A stretch of 64,000 nt of DNA from BD2-11 sp965115885 (GCA_965115885.1 OZ220479.1:1612001-1676000), one strand, 5' to 3'; positions 1-13,800 are shown, numbered from the stretch's first letter. The notes: generated from the sequence alone by a model not told the origin. A program made the numbers and translations.

Positions 1-373
1 GCTCCGAAGCCGACTCTCTCACGTTGGAGGGTACGCCCAAACCGGGAAAATGTTGCTGGTGCACAGAACGTACGACCCGATTTTCCAAACACCACACGAA
101 ATCGCCTACGTCGCGCATTTGTGATCCGTCGGCTCGGCAGGTGGCCACTACCTGCATTACGTATCGTGCGCCGTAGGTGGTTTTGTCGGATCCTTCGTTG
201 GCGTCGTCGATCAGGTCGAGAAGCAAGGCCGCGATGTTTCCTTCCGTTTTCGCAGGGTAGCTGGTTCTGCCTCCGTTTTCGAACTGGTTGATGCTCCAAG
301 GATGACCGACAGCACCGATGTAGTCGGCGAAGCCCTCGACGAAAGCGCACTTGTACCCGGAAACCACCCATAT

Positions 374-381
374 TTTGTGAT
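374..381. repeat. Target site duplication, left copy
   Basis: TTTGTGAT immediately outside the left inverted repeat. It is identical to the right copy at 1838-1845. Keeping one copy and deleting the element restores the host frame. Confidence 0.93.
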
Positions 382-404
382 GGGAATTATACGCTTGTCT
401 TGAC
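382..404 (+). repeat. IS1595 left terminal inverted repeat
   Basis: This 23-bp repeat matches the reverse complement of 1815-1837 at 22 of 23 positions. The last codons and the TAA stop of the accessory small protein are inside it. Confidence 0.93.
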
Positions 405-593
405 GTCGGGTTCATCATCCTCCACCTTCTCCGGCGTGACGAATCTGCGGGTTGCGATACGCTCCCACACCTTCGGATTGATCGGGCGGAACAGCACCTG
501 GACGATGTCGCTCATCATCGCGCCCCGGTAGAACGGGTTGGTCGCCTGCACGTCGAACGGCTTCTTTCGCTTTTCAGTCATCGGTGCCTTCAT
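387..593 (-). CDS. IS1595 accessory small protein, function unknown
   Basis: This 68-residue frame lies downstream of the transposase within the same IS, on the same strand. Visible pieces are F-D-V-Q-A-T-N-P-F-Y-R-G-A and a basic N-terminus. Its stop codon lies in the terminal inverted repeat, so it must be part of the element. From memory, some IS1595 elements carry short passenger frames of this kind, but I know of no function. It could be a regulator or may not be translated; the composition looks protein-like rather than random. Confidence 0.6.
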   Translation of the reverse strand: MKAPMTEKRKKPFDVQATNPFYRGAMMSDIVQVLFRPINPKVWERIATRRFVTPEKVEDDEPDVKTSV

Positions 594-767
594 GTGGTCG
601 CTCCCGCCGTGCCTGCGAGCGACGATGCGATCAACCGTCAGGTTGCGGAACGGGAAGTTCGCCAGAAACTTCGGTCCAAATCCGGCGCACGATACAACCT
701 ACTGCGTATACCGCCAGAGTGCGCGGGCGAGAGTGATACGCCCGCGCAAGGGGTTTGGAGCAAGGAA

Positions 768-1754
768 TCAGATCGCAGCCGCCGACCGGCCCGTGTCGGC
801 TACCAGATCCCGGTACATGAGCCGCCGTCCGATCATCGCCGCCACGACGTGCTGAATCTGTGCGAGCGTGTCCAACTCGCGCACGTTCCGGCGAGCCGCA
901 AACATGTCCACGTAGGCTTGCAAGTGCTTCTGGCTCAGCCGATGGTAGACGCCCTTGTGCGCGCGCTTCAACACGGCCCAGAACGACTCCACGCCGTTGG
1001 TGTGAACGGTCTCGCCTTCGAGGTAACGGACGTACTCGGCTACGGAGTGCTTCACCGTCTCGTGCTTCCGGGCGGTGCCTCGGTAGGCCGTCGCGTCGTC
1101 CGTGTACAGCTTCGCGCCGTCGCTGGCGTGTTCGTCCACGAAACCGCCGAGCGTCGCCTTGTCGGTGCGCTCGATCACCCGCGCCGCAACCTTGCCCGTT
1201 GCCCGATCCCTCGCAGCAACCACGGCCTGCTTCCCGGCCGGCCCGCGCCCGATGCTCTCCAGTTCCTTGCGACGCGTGTTGCTCATGTTCCTGCGCTTGC
1301 CGCCGAAATACGCCTCGTCCACTTCCACCGGCCCGTCGAACGTCATCCGCACGTCCGCGAACGCGCCCCGGATGCGGTGCAACATGAACCACGCCGTCGC
1401 CTGCCGGACGCCGAGATCGCGGTGCAGCTTCATCGACGAAACGCCTTTCAGGCTCGTCAACTCCAAATAGATCGCCCAGCCCCACAACCGCAGCGGGAGC
1501 TTCGACTGCTCCATGAGCGTCCCGGTCTTGAGGCTGAAATACTTCCGGCAATCGCGGCACCTGTACGGCATCGGCTTGCCCGACTTCACCCGGTAGCAGT
1601 TCACACTCCCGCAACGTGTGCAAGCCATCTGGCCGAACGGCCAAACCCACGACTCGAACCAGTGGGTCGCCGATTCCTCAGTTGCGAACATCGCCGCGAC
1701 CTGCGGCATCGTGATGCCTTTCCGGTGGTGCTTTCCCGGTCCCTTCGCCACCAT
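768..1754 (-). CDS. IS1595-family (ISXO2-like) transposase
   Basis: This 328-residue DDE-type transposase cuts and pastes the element at 382-1837. An N-terminal zinc ribbon (C-T-R-C and C-R-D-C, about residues 45-75) is followed by the IS1595 catalytic domain. The acidic motifs are V-D-E-A-Y-F-G-G (about 145-152), Y-T-D-D-A-T-A-Y (about 215-222) and H-T-N-G-V-E-S-F-W (about 252-260), the last carrying the N/E typical of this family. No frameshift or stop interrupts it. An in-frame ATG about 15 codons downstream is an alternative start. Confidence 0.95.
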   Translation of the reverse strand: MVAKGPGKHHRKGITMPQVAAMFATEESATHWFESWVWPFGQMACTRCGSVNCYRVKSGKPMPYRCRDCRKYFSLKTGTLMEQSKLPLRLWGWAIYLELTSLKGVSSMKLHRDLGVRQATAWFMLHRIRGAFADVRMTFDGPVEVDEAYFGGKRRNMSNTRRKELESIGRGPAGKQAVVAARDRATGKVAARVIERTDKATLGGFVDEHASDGAKLYTDDATAYRGTARKHETVKHSVAEYVRYLEGETVHTNGVESFWAVLKRAHKGVYHRLSQKHLQAYVDMFAARRNVRELDTLAQIQHVVAAMIGRRLMYRDLVADTGRSAAAI

Positions 1755-1814
1755 GCAACCCCCTCATTGCATTGCTCTTAGCGTACATTGAAGGTGGCAT
1801 GATCTTGCCGTGCT

Positions 1815-1837
1815 GTCAAGGCAAGCGTATAATTCCC
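1815..1837 (-). repeat. IS1595 right terminal inverted repeat
   Basis: This is the partner of the repeat at 382-404, about 60 bp upstream of the transposase start codon (1754, minus strand), so the transposase promoter probably lies in or next to it. Confidence 0.93.
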
Positions 1838-1845
1838 TTTGTGAT
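1838..1845. repeat. Target site duplication, right copy
   Basis: TTTGTGAT immediately outside the right inverted repeat, identical to 374-381. Confidence 0.93.
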
Positions 1846-3146
1846 CTTGGCAGACACTTTCCGTGGCCCAGATGCCACCGAGAGCGCGGTGGTGGAGCGC
1901 ATGGCCGTACTCGTGGGCGGCTGTGAATTTTGGACCAATAGGAGTCGAGGCCAAAAACGATGCGATCCTCAGTAGTCCTGTAGCGAGATCGTTTGTTGCC
2001 GGGGTTTCGGTCGACTCCCCAACTTTGGCTGCTCTTGTGGTAACCCGTATGGCGTTCGACGATGGGAACGATCTCGCGCAAGTTCTTCCATGGCAGATAG
2101 TACTCGTCGAATCCGGTTGCGGTGATCGTACGGCCGCAGTCGCTTTGAGTGGCCTCCCAGTACTTGAGGAACGGACCTCCGCCGACATCGGAATTGGATG
2201 GCAGGTTGGCTCCGCCCAAGAGATATTTACCCGGGCCGGGGCAAGCGAAAGTGACGATTCCGGTCGAGGGCACGGTGCGGTAATTCGTCGCTGGAGATTG
2301 CTCCTCGTCGGGTACGCGAGCGTCGAACTTCCGTGCCCAGACGTTGGCTCCCGTTGCGGGGTGCGCATCGTAAGTCCTGTCGCGGAAGTGGTAGTTGACG
2401 CGAACGGTGACGACGTTGGACATGCTGCCGTTCACGCTGACGGCCATCGTCTGCGTGGTTGCTGTGCCAGTGGAATTGTTGAGCCGATAGGGCGGGCGCA
2501 GTTGGAAAGGTCCGGGCTTCGGAGAGATGCTGTCGGGGAAGAGGGATTCGTCGAAAAACTCGGTGATCGTGCCACCGTCCGCAGTGACGAAGAGCCAAGC
2601 TTTGCGATACACCGTGTTCAGCAAGAAGGAAGTCGAATTGGGCCCTCTGGTCTCGATGTGGATCGCGACTTTGTAGTATCCAGGCCCGACCGTTCCGACG
2701 GGGATGCGACCCTTTCTCCAGGTGTCGCCCGCAGCCATTCGTCCTATCTGCCAGCGGGCGACGACCGGGAACCGTCTGTCCAGCGGGTAGTCCAAGCTGT
2801 TGCCGGGACCGGCGAAGGCCATGCTCGCCTGCGTCGGGAGCGTGACGACGATCTCGCCCGCCTCGATGGCCTCGGTCGCTACGCCTGCGACGCGAAGAAT
2901 GATCGGGGCGTTGGCGCGGAAGTCGCCCTCGGGCGCGACGTTCAGAGAGAAGCGGTGCCGGAAGCGGTCGACGGGGTCCGTGCTGTTGGCGTTTTCGTCT
3001 CCACGGACGCGAGCGAGATCTCCGAGAGTCGAGGCGTCGAACGGTTGCCCATCCATCGCGACCGGATTGTCGCGGCAGGCGGCGATCAATGTTGCCGCCA
3101 TTGCTACGATCATCCTGGTCCAGTGCAGCTTGACATTGGAAGACAT

Positions 3147-4376
3147 TGGATGCTCCTTGTTGCGGTTTCCGATCTCAGCTCAGTGGTCATGGTGATCGGG
3201 TTCTCGGCCTGCGCTCACCCTCGAGCGCGGACCTCGGCGGCCGGATGAGGGGGCTCATGGTCTTGTGCGATCCGGACATAGCCGTACACGTTCGTGTCTT
3301 GAGTTGCGCGCGGCGGCATTTCTGTACCGTAATTTGTGGATTCGGAAGGTCCTCTCCCAGCATCTGGATTCTCCAGCCCGTCTCGTCGGTCTTCCGGACG
3401 GCCTTCAGGACGACATGGACGGTCGGCGTACCGGAACCCCCGGCGTCCCTCTCCGCGGTGCCATGGCGCGACGTGCCGAGCGGCAGCGGGGCGAAGAGGA
3501 TTGTGCGACCCGCGCCGCGATCGGTTTCTCCTCATCCCCGAACCTCCGTTCGAGAGAACTTGCGGAGCTCGCATCACCCCGCTCGACGCATCACCCCCAC
3601 TTGATAGGGAGACGCCTCGAGGCGCGGAAAACGGGACACCAAAACCGGTCTCTCGAAGATCGACCCGCGCACACGCCGGTTGCCCGCCGCTTGGAGGTCG
3701 ATCTTCGCTCCGCTCCGGAGTGGCAACGCCGACGAGCGGGATCGCTGCTTTCACGGCGTTCCGATCAGGTCGGATTCCTCGTTTTTTAGAAAGTTCCCGA
3801 GGCCGTCCGAACCCATTCCTACGCTTCGGAAAATCGCTTATTCCGGCAAGGCCGCCCGCTTCGATCCGGATGCCTGCGGCCGCCGCGTCTGGGGGCGCGA
3901 GTCGGAGCCGAACCGGTCTACCGTAACCGCAGGCGCCGTTTCGGCGCTCCGAGCGCTCGGCGTGTCTTCCTTGACGCCCGGATGGATCGGGGTGAGCCTT
4001 TCTCCGGTCGATTTCGGTGATCCCAAGAGTTGGCAACCTGGAGGCTCGCCATGAAGGCGCGACGGCCGCCGTTTCCGTCCTTGGGTTCCTGCAACGCCCG
4101 TCCGAGCACTCCGTCCTCCGGGATCCCGGCGAAGACGCCGGAGCTCCGGATCCGGTTGCCGGGCGACCGTCCGCCGCACCGGGAAGGTTCGCCATCCGGG
4201 AAGGAGGGGAGCCTCGCGACGGGTGCGTCGAACCTTTCGGTCGACATGGAGACGTCGCGGCGCGGGCGGACCGATCCGCGGGCGGACGGGCGCGACTCGC
4301 CGCATGGCGCGCTCCGCGGCCGAGCGCGGCTCGACGCCTCGCGGCCCGGCGCGGCGCGCGCAACCGCGGGCGGTCC
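3147..4376. other. 1.2-kb segment without a recognisable gene
   Basis: Open frames exist in several phases, as expected in high-GC DNA, but none has a credible start with a family I recognise. The segment contains the leader of the pseudogene to its left and must contain the promoter of the defence operon to its right. A 12-bp inverted repeat (CGAAGATCGACC at 3654-3665, complement at 3696-3707, 30-nt loop) is the only clear structure. Confidence 0.5.
3654..3707. repeat. 12-bp perfect inverted repeat with 30-nt loop
   Basis: The arms CGAAGATCGACC and GGTCGATCTTCG are exact complements. It could be an RNA hairpin, a protein site or the remnant of an element end. No T tract follows, so it is not a classical terminator. 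Confidence 0.45.
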
Positions 4377-7880
<3,504 letters not shown>

Positions 7881-7909
7881 TCCAGACCGCCACGCAACCC
7901 GGACGCGCC

Positions 7910-10870
7910 ATGGCCGTCGGCCGCAAGAAGCTGATCGAGGTGTCGCTTCCGCTGAAGGCGATCAACGCGGCGTCGGCGCACGAGAAGTCGATTCGGCACG
8001 GGCATCCTTCGACCCTGCACCTTTGGTGGGCGCGGCGACCGCTCGCGGCCTGCCGTGCGGTACTGTTCGCGCAACTGGTGGACGACCCGTCCTCTTGGCC
8101 GGACGAGTTTCCGAGCGAGGAGGCACAGGCGCGCGAGCGGAAGCGGCTTCACGGGATCATCGAGGAAATGGTGCCGTGGAAAGCGACGCATGACGAGGAG
8201 ATTCTCGCCGAGGCCCGCTACGAGATCGCGCGTTCGCTCGCGCGGGAGCGGGGCGAGGCGCCGCCGTCCGTGGACGATCCCGACGCGGTGCTCGCCTATC
8301 TGGCCCGGCGCGCGCCGCCGGTCTGCGATCCGTTCTGCGGCGGCGGTTCGATCCCGCTCGAAGCCCAGCGGTTGGGCCTGCGGGCGCACGGCTCGGACCT
8401 GAACCCCGTGGCCGTGCTCGTATCGAAGGCGACGTGCGAAATTCCGCCCAGGTTCGCAGGACGCGGGCCCGTGCATCCCTCTACGAATCGCAAGATAGAA
8501 TTCGGGGGGGGGGGGGGGGGGAGCGCAAGGGGTTCCGCCGGGTTGGCGGAGGACATCCGCCGCTACGGCGAGTGGATGCGGGATGAGGCCGAATCCCGGA
8601 TCGGCCATCTCTATCCGAAGGTCCGCGTCACCGAAGCGATAGCGGCGGACCGGGACGATCTCCGTCCCTACGCTGAAAAGGACCTGACGGTCGTCGCGTG
8701 GCTCTGGGCGCGCACCGTAGCCTCGCCCGATCCGTTGATGCGCGGCGCGCACGTGCCGCTCGTCAGTTCGTTCGTGCTCTCGTCGAAGAAGGGCAAGCGG
8801 GCGATCGCGGTTTCCATCGTCGACCGACTCGACCGCACCTACCGGTTCTCGGTGAAGACGAGCGGGATTTCGGTCGACGAATACGCGCGGGCCAAGGCCG
8901 GCACCAAGGCGGGGCGCGGATCCAACTTCACGTGTCTGGTCTCCGGGGCTCCCATCCCCGGCGACTACGTCAAGGCCGAGGGCAAGGCGGGCCGCATGGG
9001 TGCGCGCCTGATGGCGGTCGTGGCGGAAGGGAGGCGCACTCGGCTCTATCTGGATCCGACCTGGGAGATGGAGGAAGTCGCGCGGAGGGCCGAGCCGGAG
9101 TGGGCGCCCGGAGGAAGCGTACCCAAGCGATTGACCGGCGGCACTTGCTATGGGTACGGATTCACGACTTGGGGATCCCTCTTCACCGACCGGCAGCTGA
9201 CCGCGCTGACGACGTTCTCGAATCTGGTGGGAGAGGCGAGGGAACTGGTGCTGGCGGACGCGCTGAAGGCGGGGATGGACCCCGACGGGTCCCGCCTCGC
9301 CGACGGCGGCGCCGGCGCCCAGGCCTATGCGGACGCCGTGGCGACGTATTTGGGCGTGGCCATCGGCAAAGCGGCCGACCGCTGGAGTTCCAACTGCGGC
9401 TGGGACTCCTCGGTCCAAGCGATCCGCAACGTGTTCGGTCGCCAAGCGTTGCCGATGGTGTGGGACTACGCGGAGACGAACCCGTTCTCTCGCTCCGCCG
9501 GAAACTGGTCCGCGTGCGTCAATTGGATTCGGAAAGTCGTCGCCGCCTCTCCGCAGGCGGCTTTGGGATCCGCCGTGATCCAACAGGACGCCGCAGGGAA
9601 CACGCCCCTCCTTGCCGGTGCGATGGTGGCCACCGATCCGCCGTACTACGACAACATCGGCTACGCCGACCTTTCCGACTTCTTCTACGTCTGGCACCGT
9701 CGAACCCTCCGCGACGTCTGGCCCGACGTCTTCCGCCGCGTCCTGGTGCCCAAGGGCCGAGAGCTCGTCGCCACCCCGTATCGCCATGGAGGCAGGAAGG
9801 CCGCCGAGCACTTCTTCATGGAGGGCATGAGCCAAGCGCTGCGCAACATGCACCGGTCCGGAGTGGACGACTTCCCGCTCACCCTCTACTACGCCTTCAA
9901 GCAGGCGGAGATGGCCAAGGAGGGGTTGACCTCGCCCGGCTGGGCCACGTTCCTGCAGGCGCTCTCCGACGCGGGGTACGTGATCCGGCAGACTTGGCCC
10001 GCCCGAACCGAGCTCGCCAACCGCCCGATCGCCATGGGAACGAACGCCTTGGCTTCGTCCATCGTGCTGGTCTGCCGCAAGCGGCAGAACGACGCGAGCG
10101 CGATCACGCGCCGACAGTACATGGCCCGTCTCCGCGCCGAGATGCCCGAGGCGCTCGACAGGATCCGGGAAGGCGGGGTGGGTCCGGTGGACATGCCGCA
10201 GGCCGCGATCGGTCCCGGCATGAGCATCTTCACGGCGGCTTCCGGCGTGCTGGAGCCGGACGACACCCGCATGTCGGTGCGCTCGGCGATCGCGCTCGTC
10301 AACCAAGTGCGCGACGAGATCTCGGGCGAAGAGGCGGTTGGCTACGACCGTGAGACCCGCTTCTGCATCGACTGGTTCGAGCAGTTCGGAATGGACGAAG
10401 GTCCGTCGGGGGACGCGATCAATCTGGCGCAGGCCCACAACCTCTCGATCGAGGGTCTCCAGAAAGCGGGAGCGGTCGTCGCCCGCAGCGGCAAAACGCG
10501 CCTTTTCAAGCGCGACGAGTTGCCACGCGATTGGGATCCGAAGACCGACAAACGCTTGACTGTCTGGGAGTGCGCGCAGCACCTCGCGCGCGCCCTCCAT
10601 TCTCGTTCGGGGGGCATCGAGAAAGCTGCACGCCTCTACTCGGCGATGGGGGCGGAGCGGAGCGAAGCGGCCCGCATGCTGGCCTACCGCCTCTACGACA
10701 TCTGCGAGCGGAAGGGCCGAGCTCGAGAAGCGCAAGTATGGAACGCGCTGGCGCAGGAATGGCCAGCCTTGGACGCCGCCCTTGTCCGGATCGAGGAGGA
10801 AATTGGCCAACGCCGCGACGAGGAGATCCAGGGAAACCTCGGCGACGGGCGGCCTGACTGGGAAGGATGA
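7910..10870 (+). CDS. DUF1156 adenine-specific DNA methyltransferase with poly-G tract (Hma methylase)
   Basis: This 986-residue protein is a SAM-dependent DNA methyltransferase of the DUF1156 family. The DUF1156 N-terminus (residues 1-60, with S-T-L-H-L-W-W-A-R-R-P) precedes the SAM-binding motif D-P-F-C-G-G-G (140-146). The catalytic motif D-P-P-Y is at 576-579, followed by Y-D-N-I-G-Y-A-D-L-S-D-F-F. In a restriction-like system it would mark host DNA as self. Residues 199-204 are six glycines encoded by an 18-G run; family members I remember have a short ordinary loop there, just before the L-A-E-D-I-R-R-Y-G stretch. The frame is open on both sides, so the gene is ON in this assembly. The start ATG is 29 nt after the helicase stop. 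Confidence 0.9.
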   Translation: MAVGRKKLIEVSLPLKAINAASAHEKSIRHGHPSTLHLWWARRPLAACRAVLFAQLVDDPSSWPDEFPSEEAQARERKRLHGIIEEMVPWKATHDEEILAEARYEIARSLARERGEAPPSVDDPDAVLAYLARRAPPVCDPFCGGGSIPLEAQRLGLRAHGSDLNPVAVLVSKATCEIPPRFAGRGPVHPSTNRKIEFGGGGGGSARGSAGLAEDIRRYGEWMRDEAESRIGHLYPKVRVTEAIAADRDDLRPYAEKDLTVVAWLWARTVASPDPLMRGAHVPLVSSFVLSSKKGKRAIAVSIVDRLDRTYRFSVKTSGISVDEYARAKAGTKAGRGSNFTCLVSGAPIPGDYVKAEGKAGRMGARLMAVVAEGRRTRLYLDPTWEMEEVARRAEPEWAPGGSVPKRLTGGTCYGYGFTTWGSLFTDRQLTALTTFSNLVGEARELVLADALKAGMDPDGSRLADGGAGAQAYADAVATYLGVAIGKAADRWSSNCGWDSSVQAIRNVFGRQALPMVWDYAETNPFSRSAGNWSACVNWIRKVVAASPQAALGSAVIQQDAAGNTPLLAGAMVATDPPYYDNIGYADLSDFFYVWHRRTLRDVWPDVFRRVLVPKGRELVATPYRHGGRKAAEHFFMEGMSQALRNMHRSGVDDFPLTLYYAFKQAEMAKEGLTSPGWATFLQALSDAGYVIRQTWPARTELANRPIAMGTNALASSIVLVCRKRQNDASAITRRQYMARLRAEMPEALDRIREGGVGPVDMPQAAIGPGMSIFTAASGVLEPDDTRMSVRSAIALVNQVRDEISGEEAVGYDRETRFCIDWFEQFGMDEGPSGDAINLAQAHNLSIEGLQKAGAVVARSGKTRLFKRDELPRDWDPKTDKRLTVWECAQHLARALHSRSGGIEKAARLYSAMGAERSEAARMLAYRLYDICERKGRAREAQVWNALAQEWPALDAALVRIEEEIGQRRDEEIQGNLGDGRPDWEG
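8504..8521 (+). repeat. 18-G homopolymer in methyltransferase gene, candidate phase-variation tract
   Basis: The run is in frame as six GGG codons. With 17 G the frame meets TAG at 8640-8642; with 16 G it meets TGA at 8584-8586. Either product would end before the catalytic D-P-P-Y motif. The next-longest G runs I noticed elsewhere are 7-8 nt. Confidence 0.9.
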
Positions 10871-10892
10871 TTCCCTCCATGGAGGAAGAGCG

Positions 10893-13800
10893 ATGAAGGG
10901 CAGGAACCCGGACAGTATCGCGCTGGCCGCCAAAGGGCGGGTGGATGGCGGACTCGAAGCGCTCCGCGTCGCGCTCCGCGCCTACGTCGAGCGAGCGATG
11001 AAGAAACGCTACGGCGGCCGCTGGCGGCAGCATCTGAGCCGTGCGGACGGCGGTGCGCCGGACGGCGAACCGGACGTCTACGCGCTCCTGAAGACGGTGC
11101 TCTCCCACTGGCGAACGTTCTCGGACGACGCGCGCCTCAGAAAGGCGCGCAGCTTTCTCTCGCTCGCGATGGACGCGCGCAACAGCGCAGCCCACTTCGC
11201 CGATCGGATGTCGGCTCGCGAGGCGATCCGCTACCTGGACGCGATGCGCGAAGTGGCTCTGGCGATAGGCGGCGGTCCGCAGGTCAAGACGATCGGAGCG
11301 CTCTACGGCGAACAGGTGGCCGAAGCGGGCGACGAAAGGGAGCCCGCGCGCTCCACCGATGAAGCGAATCGAACCTCCACCCCCGATTCCCTCACGCCCT
11401 GGCGCGAAGTTTGCCAGCCGCACCCGGACGTGCTCAGCGCCCGCTTCTCCGAAGCCGAGTTCGCGGCGAACCTCGCGCTGGTCGATCAGGGCGTGGGGAG
11501 CGAGGAGTACGTGGACCCGGCGGCGTTCTTCCGGATCACCTACGCGACCGAGGGACTCACGCGCGTCCTGACGGCGGCCCTCGCGCGGCTGGCGGGCAGG
11601 GGCGGGGATCCGGTGATCGGGCTCCAGACCAGCTTCGGCGGCGGGAAGACGCACACGATGCTGGCGCTCCACCATCTGGCGGGCGCTTCCGACGCGGGCT
11701 ACCGGCCCGAGGATCTGGCGGGCATGGCGCCCGTCTTCGAGGCCGCGGGCGTCGACACGCTCGCCCGCGTCCGGCGCGCGGTCTTCGTCGGGACGCACAA
11801 GGGCGCCGCGGAGGCGATGCACGCCGAGGACGGGCGCGAGATCCGCACCCTTTGGGGCTATCTGGCCTGGCGGCTCGGGAGTTGGGAGGCGGTGGACCGC
11901 ATCGCCGATTCCGAGGCGGCCCGCACCAACCCGGGTTCGGAACGGATGATCCCGATTCTGCGCGCCGCGGCGCCGTGCATCGTCCTGCTGGACGAGGTCG
12001 TGGCGTTCGCCCGCCAGCTTCGCGGTCTCGAGTACGACGCCTTCCACGCCTTCGTGCAGTCGCTGACCGAGGCGGCCGCGGCGGTGGACGGCGCGGTGGT
12101 CGTGGGCTCGCTCCCGGAGTCGGGCGTCGAGGTCGGCGACGAGCAGGGTCGGCACGCGCTTCGCCGTCTCGAGAAGATCTTCGGTCGGATTCAGTCCGCG
12201 TGGACGCCGGCGAGCGGCGTCGAGACCTTCGAGATCGTGCGCCGCCGGCTCTTCCAGCCGCTCGACCCGGCGGGCGAGAGGGTGCGCGACCGGACCGTCC
12301 GCGCCTTCCGCAAGCTCTACCGCGACAACGAGGCCGACTTCCCGGCGGAGGTTCGGGAAAAGGGCTACGCGGAGGAGATGAGGCGGGCCTATCCGTTGCA
12401 CCCCGACATCCTGAGGCGCTTCTCGGGCGACTGGTCGGTGCTCGAGAAGTTCCAGCGCACGCGGGGCATCCTGAAGATCATGGCCGACGTGACGTACGCG
12501 CTTTGGCGCGCCGAGAGCCGGGCGCCGCTCGTCACGCCCGCCCTGCTGCCCTTCCACGACCCCAAGGTCCGCACCGCGCTCCTCGAACCGCTCGACCGCG
12601 CGTTCGTCCCGATTCTGCAATCGGAGGTCGACGGCGAGCAGGCGCACACGGCCAGAATCGAAGCGCGCCGTCCCCGGTTCTCCAAGGCCCGGGCCGCGAC
12701 CCGCGCCGCGCGCGCCGTGTTCTTCGCGACCGCGCCGCACGCGGGCGCCCGGCGCGGGGGCATGACCGGGAGCGAGCTGCGCCTCGCCTGCGCCCAGCCC
12801 GGCGACCAGATCGCGATGTTCGGGGAAGCGCTGGAGGAACTCGCACGGCGTTCCGCCCACCTGTACCGGGACGGCGACAGCTACTGGTACTCGCCCAAGC
12901 CGACGCTGAACAAGCTCGCCGCCGACCGCGCCGGCGACGTGAGCCGGGAGGACGCGGACGCCCGCATCGTCGAGATTCTCCGCGAGGAACAGCGCCACCG
13001 GGCCGGGTTCCCGCGCGTCCACGCCGCCCCGGACAACCTGACCGACGTCGAGGATCGCCGCGCGACCGCGCTGGTCGTCCTTCCGCCTTCGGCGCCCCAC
13101 GATCCGGCCGACGGTTCGAAGTCGCCCGCGGTCGTGGCCGCCCGCGAGGCGCTCGAGCGTCGCGGCGGCGGACAGCGAACCTACCGGAACGCCCTGGTGT
13201 TCGCCGCCCCGGACGCGGCCAACGTCGAGACGGTCCGCCGGAACGCCCGTCGGGAGCGCGCGTGGCGGTCGATCCTGGACGACGCCGATCTCATGGAAAA
13301 CCTCACCGGAGCGCAGGCGAGCGACGCCGAAACGCAAGCGCGGCGCAGCCGGGAGGCGCTGGCGCGGAGCGTTCGCCAAACGTGGGTCCACGTGCTGCAC
13401 CCCGGACCGCCGGACGCGGAGGACGGGGACGCCGACGCGCAGCGGGGATACGTCGTCCGCTCGATCCGGCTCGTCAACCGCGGGGCCGCGAAGAGCGTCC
13501 CCGCGGCGGTCTGGGACAAGATATCGAGGGACGGCACCGTGATCGCCGAAATGGGTCCCCACAACCTCGCCCGGAGCCTCGACCCCGTCTGGCCCGAGGA
13601 CCGGCCGCACGTCCCCGTCGAGACGATCCGCGACTGGTTCGCCTCCCATGTCCACATGCCGCGGCTCCGCGACGACGCGACGCTCGATCGCGCGGTCGAA
13701 AAACTCGTCGGGGACATGGTCGAGCCCTACGCGTTCGCCGCCTCGTTCGACGAGGACGCCGACGCCTACGACGGCGTGATCGAAGGGCTGGTGCGCCTGA

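Larger units (their letters stand above)
382..1837 (-). mobile_element. Complete IS1595-family insertion sequence
   Basis: This 1,456-bp element is bounded by 23-bp terminal inverted repeats beginning GGGAATTATACGC. The two ends differ at one position (T against C at base 17). It is flanked on both sides by the direct repeat TTTGTGAT, the 8-bp target duplication expected of IS1595. It encodes a transposase and a small accessory frame, both on the minus strand. The intact transposase, near-perfect ends and perfect duplication indicate a recent and possibly still mobile insertion. Confidence 0.95.
1..3146 (-). pseudogene. IS-interrupted secreted zinc-metalloprotease-like lipoprotein
   Basis: The gene starts at an ATG at 3146 with an AAGGAG ribosome site at 3153-3158 (minus strand). 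It opens with a lipoprotein signal ending L-I-A-A-C and then a long extracytoplasmic region with no family I can name. The C-terminal part holds HEYGHALHH (about 1890-1920) and, after the IS, F-V-E-G-F-A-D-Y (about 320-345), the HExxH plus downstream E pattern of gluzincin peptidases. Two lesions are visible. An IS1595 element occupies 382-1837. One extra base, probably in the T run 1928-1931, separates the N-terminal frame from the HEYGH frame. With the IS and one target copy removed, the frame reads through as C-Q-D-H-K-I-W-V-V-S-G-Y-K-C-A-F-V-E-G-F. The 3' end lies beyond the window. Substrate unknown. GC is lower than in the housekeeping genes. Confidence 0.8.
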
